A program made the translations under genes and the position numbers. A stretch of DNA of 55,744 bases from Microbacteriaceae bacterium. GTDB taxonomy: Bacteria > Actinomycetota > Actinomycetes > Actinomycetales > Microbacteriaceae. The DNA is taken from contig RDDZ01000057.1 in NCBI GenBank assembly GCA_003852775.1, forward strand, positions 1 through 55,744, given 5' to 3'. Below the pieces are notes generated by a model. The model was not told the origin of the DNA and did not search any database. It saw only the letters and a program-made list of their open reading frames with translations. Shown in pieces: positions 51,251-55,744 of this stretch (position 1 is its first letter; the number at the start of each line of letters is the position of its first letter).

Positions 51251-52075
51251 CTGCTAGCTTCCGCCTTCTTCCCCCTGGTTCGGTCCAGCGACGACACCGA
51301 CGGCGGATTCCACGGCCCGTCGCTGGAGGAGTTCTTCCCGCCCGCCGTGCTTTTCGAGGGCACGCCGTTCGAGATGAACCGCATCATGCTCATCCGCGTG
51401 GGCATCACCATCCTCCTCATCCTGTGGATGGTCCTCGCCACGCGCCGCATGCGTCTCGTGCCCGGCCGTTTCCAGGCCGCCAACGAGTTCCTGTTCGGCT
51501 TCGTGCGGAACAACATCATCGTCGAGACGCTCGGCGAGAAGGACGGCCGCCGCTTCATGGCGCCGCTCTTCGCGATGTTCTTCCTCGTGCTCGGCCTCAA
51601 CCTCACGGGCATCATCCCCGGCCTCAACATCGCCGGGACGTCCGTGATCGGCACGCCGCTCGTGCTCGCGATCGTCTCCTACGTGATGTTCATCTGGGCG
51701 GGCATCCGCAAGCACGGATGGCGCTACTTCAAGAACTCGCTCTTCCCGAGCGGGGTGCCGTGGCCGCTCTACATCGTCGTGACGCCGATCGAGCTGATCT
51801 CGACGTTCGTGCTCCGCCCGGTCACGCTCACCCTCCGTCTCCTCATGAACATGGTCGCGGGCCACATGCTGCTCGTGCTCTGCTTCTCGGCGACGCAGTT
51901 CTTCTTCTTCACCGTCCTCGCGGACGGCAACTTCCTGGGCCTCCTGGGTGTCGGCACCTTCGCCTTCGGCGTCGCGTTCACGCTCTTCGAGCTCATGGTC
52001 GCCGCCCTCCAGGCCTACGTCTTCACGTTCCTCGCCGCCGTCTACATCCAGCTGTCGCTGGCCGACGAGCACTGA
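51251..52075 (+). CDS. atpB: F0F1 ATP synthase subunit a
   Basis: 274 residues from CTG 51251, or 242 from GTG 51347. Helices with the conserved Arg in STFVLRPVTLTLRLLMNMVAGH (proton channel) and the C-terminal ELMVAALQAYVFTFLAAVYI. The family N-terminal block GFHGPSLEEFFPP is encoded upstream of GTG 51347, so that codon is too late. The frame back to the TAG at 51188 contains no ATG, GTG or TTG; CTG 51251, with GGAG 7 nt upstream, is the best candidate start. Confidence 0.9.
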   Translation: MLASAFFPLVRSSDDTDGGFHGPSLEEFFPPAVLFEGTPFEMNRIMLIRVGITILLILWMVLATRRMRLVPGRFQAANEFLFGFVRNNIIVETLGEKDGRRFMAPLFAMFFLVLGLNLTGIIPGLNIAGTSVIGTPLVLAIVSYVMFIWAGIRKHGWRYFKNSLFPSGVPWPLYIVVTPIELISTFVLRPVTLTLRLLMNMVAGHMLLVLCFSATQFFFFTVLADGNFLGLLGVGTFAFGVAFTLFELMVAALQAYVFTFLAAVYIQLSLADEH

Positions 52076-52130
52076 CCATCCGGCATCCGCCGGGACCAAC
52101 CCCGCAACACATCACAGAAAAGGAAATCCC

Positions 52131-52352
52131 GTGATCGTTGGATACCTCGCCCCCATCGCGTTCGGCCTGGCTTCGATCGGCTCGGCCATCGGCGTGGGCC
52201 TCGTCGTCGGCAAGACGATCGAGTCGGTCGCCCGCCAGCCCGAGCTGCAGGGTCGCCTGACCGGTCTGATGTTCCTCGGCATCGCCTTCACCGAGGCGCT
52301 CGCCTTCGTCGCGATCGCCGTGGGCTTCATCCCCTTCACCGCCCCGGCCTGA
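52131..52352 (+). CDS. atpE: F0F1 ATP synthase subunit c
   Basis: 73 residues, two helices forming the rotor ring. The first has the GSAIGVGLVVG small-residue motif, the loop is RQPE, and the second carries the proton-binding Glu in IAFTEALAFVAIAVG. GTG 52131 is preceded by AAAAGGAAA. 55 nt after atpB. Confidence 0.97.
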   Translation: MIVGYLAPIAFGLASIGSAIGVGLVVGKTIESVARQPELQGRLTGLMFLGIAFTEALAFVAIAVGFIPFTAPA

Positions 52353-52383
52353 TCCGCATCCCCACTGACCGAAGGAGGCTGGG

Positions 52384-52938
52384 ATGCTGACAGCATTCCT
52401 CGCTAGCGCGCCCACCGCGGACGTGAACCCTCTGCTGCCGGCCGATTACGACCTGCTGTGGTCGGCGATCATCTTCGTCGCGCTGCTCATCGTCGTGGCG
52501 GTCTACGTGCTGCCTCGCCTCAACAAGGCGCTCGACGCGCGTGCCGAGGCGATCGAGGGCGGCCTGAAGAAGGCGGAGGAGGCCCAGGCCGCCGCGGCCG
52601 CCGCGCGTGACGAGTACACCGCGCAGCTCGCCGAGGCCCGCGCCGAGGCCGCCCGCATCCGCGAGCAGGCCCGCACCGACGGCCAGGCGATCCTCGCCGA
52701 GCTCAAGGAGCAGGCGCAGGCGGAGGCGGCTCGCATCGTCGCGAATGCCCAGACCCAGATCGAGGCCGAGCGTTCGGCCGCGATGGTGTCGCTGCGCGCC
52801 GAGGTCGGCAGCCTCGCGCTCGACCTCGCGTCGGGCGTCATCGGCGAGACCCTCTCCGACGACAAGAAGGCCGCCGCCGTCGTGGACCGCTTCCTCGCGG
52901 ACCTCGAGGCGGACGAGAAGGCGAAGGCGGGCAAGTAG
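52384..52938 (+). CDS. atpF: F0F1 ATP synthase subunit b
   Basis: 184 residues: one N-terminal membrane helix (LLWSAIIFVALLIVVAVYVL, about 25-44) followed by a long Ala/Glu/Arg coiled coil that forms the peripheral stalk. A single b gene, so a homodimeric stalk. ATG 52384 has GAAGGAGG upstream. The stop abuts atpH. Confidence 0.96.
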   Translation: MLTAFLASAPTADVNPLLPADYDLLWSAIIFVALLIVVAVYVLPRLNKALDARAEAIEGGLKKAEEAQAAAAAARDEYTAQLAEARAEAARIREQARTDGQAILAELKEQAQAEAARIVANAQTQIEAERSAAMVSLRAEVGSLALDLASGVIGETLSDDKKAAAVVDRFLADLEADEKAKAGK

Positions 52939-53730
52939 ATGGGATCGGCGTCACGCGTCGCGCTCCAGTCCGCGACGCAGCAGCTCTCGGCGGCGACGGG
53001 CGTCAGCCTCGCCACCGGTGAGCAGCTGCTCGCCGCGAGCCGTGCGATCGAGTCGTCGGCGCAGCTGCGCTCGGCGCTCGCCGACCCGGCGGTCGAGAGC
53101 TCGCGCAAGAGCGGACTGCTCTCGGCGATCTTCGGCACGCTCGACGGTGCGGCCTCGCAGGTGCTGACCGGCGCGGTCTCCTCGCGCTGGTCGTCGCCCG
53201 AGGAGCTCGTCGACGGCATCGAGGAGCTCGGCATCCGCGCGGTCGCGAAGGCCGCCGGACCCGACGCGGGGATCGAGGGCGAGCTGTTCGCCTTCGGTCG
53301 TGCGGTGTCGAGCGACCACGAGCTCGAGCTCGCCGTCAGCAGCAAGCTCGGCTCGCCCGAGGCGAAGGCCGCGCTCGTCGACAAACTGCTGAGCGGCAAG
53401 GCCTCGGCCTCGACCGTCGCGATCGTGCGCCACCTCGTGCAGAGCCCGCGCGGTCGCCGCATCGGACAGCTCCTGTCGGGTGCCGCGGACATTGTGGCCG
53501 ACACCGCGGGCGCCCGCATCGCGACCGTGACCTCGGCTGTGCCGCTCACGGCCGCCCAGCTCGCGACGCTCGAGAAGACCCTCGGTGCGCGCTACGGGCA
53601 GACGCTGCGCATCAACCTCATCACCGACCCCACCATCGTGGGCGGCCTGCGCGTGCAGATCGGCGACGACGTCATCGACGGGACCGTCGCCGCCCGCCTC
53701 GCCGACCTCCGCATCCGACTCGCCGGCTGA
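52939..53730 (+). CDS. atpH: F0F1 ATP synthase subunit delta
   Basis: 263 residues, longer than the about 180 of proteobacterial delta but normal for actinobacteria. OSCP-like N-terminal helices, then the C-terminal [22 protein letters not shown] block that is diagnostic. Couples the b stalk to the top of F1. Begins directly after the atpF stop. Confidence 0.95.
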   Translation: MGSASRVALQSATQQLSAATGVSLATGEQLLAASRAIESSAQLRSALADPAVESSRKSGLLSAIFGTLDGAASQVLTGAVSSRWSSPEELVDGIEELGIRAVAKAAGPDAGIEGELFAFGRAVSSDHELELAVSSKLGSPEAKAALVDKLLSGKASASTVAIVRHLVQSPRGRRIGQLLSGAADIVADTAGARIATVTSAVPLTAAQLATLEKTLGARYGQTLRINLITDPTIVGGLRVQIGDDVIDGTVAARLADLRIRLAG

Positions 53731-53765
53731 CCCGGCGCACCGACGCACCACTCCAAGGAAGAGAC

Positions 53766-55397
53766 ATGGCAGACATCACGATCAGCCCGGACGAGATCCG
53801 TTCGGCGCTCAAGGACTTCGCCGCCGGGTACCAGCCCGCCAAGGCCACGACGACCGAGGTCGGCACCGTCATCGACGCCGCCGACGGCATCGCGCACGTC
53901 GAGGGCCTCCCGGGCGCCATGGCCAACGAGCTCCTGCGCTTCGAGGACGGCACGCTCGGCCTCGCGCTGAACCTCGACGAGGACTCGATCGGTGTCATCG
54001 TGCTCGGTGAGTTCACCGGCATCGAAGAGGGCATGGCCGTCACCCGCACGGGCGAGGTGCTCTCGTCGCCCGTCGGCGACGGCTTCCTCGGCCGCGTTGT
54101 CGACCCGCTCGGCAACCCGATCGACGGCCTCGGCGAGATCAAGGCCGAGGGCCGCCGCGCCCTCGAGCTCCAGGCTCCCGGCGTCATGCAGCGCAAGTCG
54201 GTGCACGAGCCGCTCCAGACCGGCATCAAGGCCATCGACGCCATGATCCCCGTCGGCCGCGGCCAGCGCCAGCTCATCATCGGCGACCGCCAGACCGGTA
54301 AGACGGCCATCGCGATCGACACGATCATCAACCAGAAGGCCAACTGGGAGTCGGGCGACGTCAACAAGCAGGTCCGCTGCATCTACGTCGCGATCGGCCA
54401 GAAGGGCTCGACCATCGCCGCGGTGAAGGGCGCCCTCGAGGACGCCGGCGCCATGGAGTACACGACGATCGTCGCCGCTCCCGCGTCGGACCCCGCCGGC
54501 TTCAAGTACCTCGCCCCCTACACCGGCTCGGCCATCGGCCAGCACTGGATGTACGGCGGCAAGCACGTCCTCATCGTGTTCGACGACCTGTCCAAGCAGG
54601 CCGAGGCCTACCGCGCCGTGTCGCTCCTCCTCCGCCGCCCGCCGGGCCGCGAGGCGTACCCCGGTGACGTCTTCTACCTGCACTCGCGTCTGCTCGAGCG
54701 TTGCGCGAAGCTCTCGGACGAGCTGGGTGCCGGTTCGATGACGGGCCTGCCGATCATCGAGACGAAGGCGAACGACGTGTCGGCGTACATCCCGACCAAC
54801 GTCATCTCCATCACCGACGGCCAGATCTTCCTGCAGTCCGACCTCTTCAACGCGAACCAGCGTCCCGCGGTCGACGTCGGCATCTCGGTGTCCCGTGTCG
54901 GCGGCGATGCCCAGGTGAAGTCGATCAAGAAGGTCTCCGGCACGCTCAAGCTCGAGCTCGCGCAGTACCGCGCGCTCGAGGCGTTCGCGCTCTTCGCGTC
55001 GGACCTCGACGCCACGAGCCGTCGCCAGCTCGAGCGCGGCGCCCGCCTCACCGAGCTCCTGCGCCAGCCGCAGTACTCGCCGTTCCCCGTCGAGAACCAG
55101 GTCGTGTCGATCTGGGCCGGCACGAAGGGCAAGCTCGACACCATCCCGGTGGAGGACGTGCTGCGCTTCGAGAAGGAGCTGCACGACTACCTCGGTCGCA
55201 ACACCAAGGTGCTCGACAAGCTCCGCGAGACGAACGTGCTCGACGACGAGACCGAGGCCGAGCTCGAGAAGGCGGTCGACGCCTTCCTGCTCGAGTTCCA
55301 GCCCGGTGAGGCCGGCCCCGGCATCGGCTCCGAGGAGTTCGAGGCCGCCGAGGTCGAGGACGTCAACCAGGAGCGCATCGTGAAGGGCAAGCGCTGA
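53766..55397 (+). CDS. atpA: F0F1 ATP synthase subunit alpha
   Basis: 543 residues, full length. Walker [10 protein letters not shown] at about 172-180, the arginine-finger region [16 protein letters not shown], and [24 protein letters not shown]. Non-catalytic nucleotide subunit of F1. The C-terminal 35 residues are acidic, as in other actinobacteria. AAGGAAGAG precedes the ATG. Confidence 0.98.
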   Translation: MADITISPDEIRSALKDFAAGYQPAKATTTEVGTVIDAADGIAHVEGLPGAMANELLRFEDGTLGLALNLDEDSIGVIVLGEFTGIEEGMAVTRTGEVLSSPVGDGFLGRVVDPLGNPIDGLGEIKAEGRRALELQAPGVMQRKSVHEPLQTGIKAIDAMIPVGRGQRQLIIGDRQTGKTAIAIDTIINQKANWESGDVNKQVRCIYVAIGQKGSTIAAVKGALEDAGAMEYTTIVAAPASDPAGFKYLAPYTGSAIGQHWMYGGKHVLIVFDDLSKQAEAYRAVSLLLRRPPGREAYPGDVFYLHSRLLERCAKLSDELGAGSMTGLPIIETKANDVSAYIPTNVISITDGQIFLQSDLFNANQRPAVDVGISVSRVGGDAQVKSIKKVSGTLKLELAQYRALEAFALFASDLDATSRRQLERGARLTELLRQPQYSPFPVENQVVSIWAGTKGKLDTIPVEDVLRFEKELHDYLGRNTKVLDKLRETNVLDDETEAELEKAVDAFLLEFQPGEAGPGIGSEEFEAAEVEDVNQERIVKGKR

Positions 55398-55450
55398 TCC
55401 GCCTCGGCGGCAGCGTCCTCGACGAGACTCACGACAGGAAGAGATAGGAC

Positions 55451-55744
55451 ATGGGAGCCCAGCTTCGGGTCTACCGGCAGAAGATCCGCTCTGCCCAGAC
55501 GACCAAGAAGATCACCCGTGCCATGGAGCTGATCGCGGCGAGCCGCATCCAGAAGGCGCTCCAGCGGGTCTCGGCCTCCGCGCCGTACGCCCGCGCGGTC
55601 ACGCGCGCCGTCTCGGCGGTCGCCACGTACTCGAACGTGAGCCACGTGCTCACGACCGAGCCCGAGGTCATCCGCCGCGCAGCGGTCGTCGTCTTCACCT
55701 CCGACCGCGGCCTCGCGGGCGCGTTCAACGCGAACGTGCTGCGG
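55451..55744 (+). CDS. atpG: F0F1 ATP synthase subunit gamma (3' partial)
   Basis: First 98 codons, open to the window end. N-terminal [20 protein letters not shown] and [16 protein letters not shown] are the gamma rotor-shaft helix, and [15 protein letters not shown] is the Rossmann-like part. GACAGGAAGAG precedes the ATG. Confidence 0.96.
   Translation, partial: MGAQLRVYRQKIRSAQTTKKITRAMELIAASRIQKALQRVSASAPYARAVTRAVSAVATYSNVSHVLTTEPEVIRRAAVVVFTSDRGLAGAFNANVLR

Noticed and set aside
51347-51349. GTG 51347 as start of atpB
   Set aside because: It would remove the conserved GFHGPSLEEFFPP block that is clearly encoded upstream in the same frame.

Overview
The window is a very GC-rich chromosomal segment from an actinobacterium, most likely Microbacteriaceae (Micrococcales). 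The reasons are frequent GTG starts, many -10 boxes placed so close to the start codon that the mRNA would be leaderless, a Rho factor with a long acidic/Arg-Asn-Gly-rich insert, a DtxR/IdeR-type iron box, a DUF2993 (LmeA-like) protein, and the order argS-lysA-hom-thrC-thrB-rho-prfA-prmC-tsaC-wecA-atpI-atpBEFHAG, which is typical of the phylum. The family-level assignment is inference.

Layout. 1-0.7 kb: 3' end of a CNNM/CBS membrane protein. 0.7-3.5 kb: small accessory block (GTPase with DUF697-like tail, split DUF2510/SHOCT pair, ParDE toxin-antitoxin) bounded on both sides by degenerate copies of a palindromic intergenic repeat. 3.5-11.2 kb: old yellow enzyme, HAD hydrolase, NAD(P)H-hydrate dehydratase, polar amino-acid ABC transporter, GT87-like glycosyltransferase, MFS exporter. 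11.2-14.3 kb: two-component operon in which an unusual membrane protein, possibly a degenerate kinase, lies between the histidine kinase and the LuxR-type regulator. 14.4-17.0 kb: metX and metY (methionine by direct sulfhydrylation). 17.2-25.2 kb: acyltransferase, SDR, MFS, a coupled phosphoribosyltransferase/S51 peptidase-like/uracil-DNA glycosylase operon, an ABC exporter, a GNAT acetyltransferase and a broken VOC (glyoxalase-fold) gene. 25.2-27.3 kb: YtrA-type GntR regulator with ABC ATPase and permease. 27.4-36.1 kb: amidase, iron-box-controlled stand-alone siderophore-interacting domain, HExxH protein, flavin disulfide reductase, arginase-like protein, ECF sigma factor with membrane partner, glycerate kinase, tRNA-Arg(CCG), transglutaminase-like protein, lipoprotein.

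36.1-51.2 kb is the housekeeping core: argS, an LmeA-like protein, lysA, then hom-thrC-thrB for lysine and threonine from aspartate, then rho, prfA and prmC (termination, release, and methylation of release factors), a HAD hydrolase, the t6A enzyme TsaC, the undecaprenyl-phosphate sugar-phosphate transferase WecA/TagO and an AtpI-like protein. From 51.2 kb the F1Fo ATP synthase operon begins (atpB, E, F, H, A and the start of atpG, cut by the window end).

Two organisational features recur. Same-strand neighbours very often overlap by 4 nt (ATGA or GTGA). Seven convergent gene pairs abut with 0-15 nt between stop codons, leaving no room for intrinsic terminators; four of these have the exact form TGA-N3-TCA. 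The points most worth following up are the accessory GTPase block, the iron-boxed SIP domain, the two-component operon with its intervening membrane protein, the collapsed VOC gene, the overlapping bidirectional promoter at 5233-5242, the leaderless mini-ORF before the transglutaminase gene, and atpB's lack of a normal start codon.
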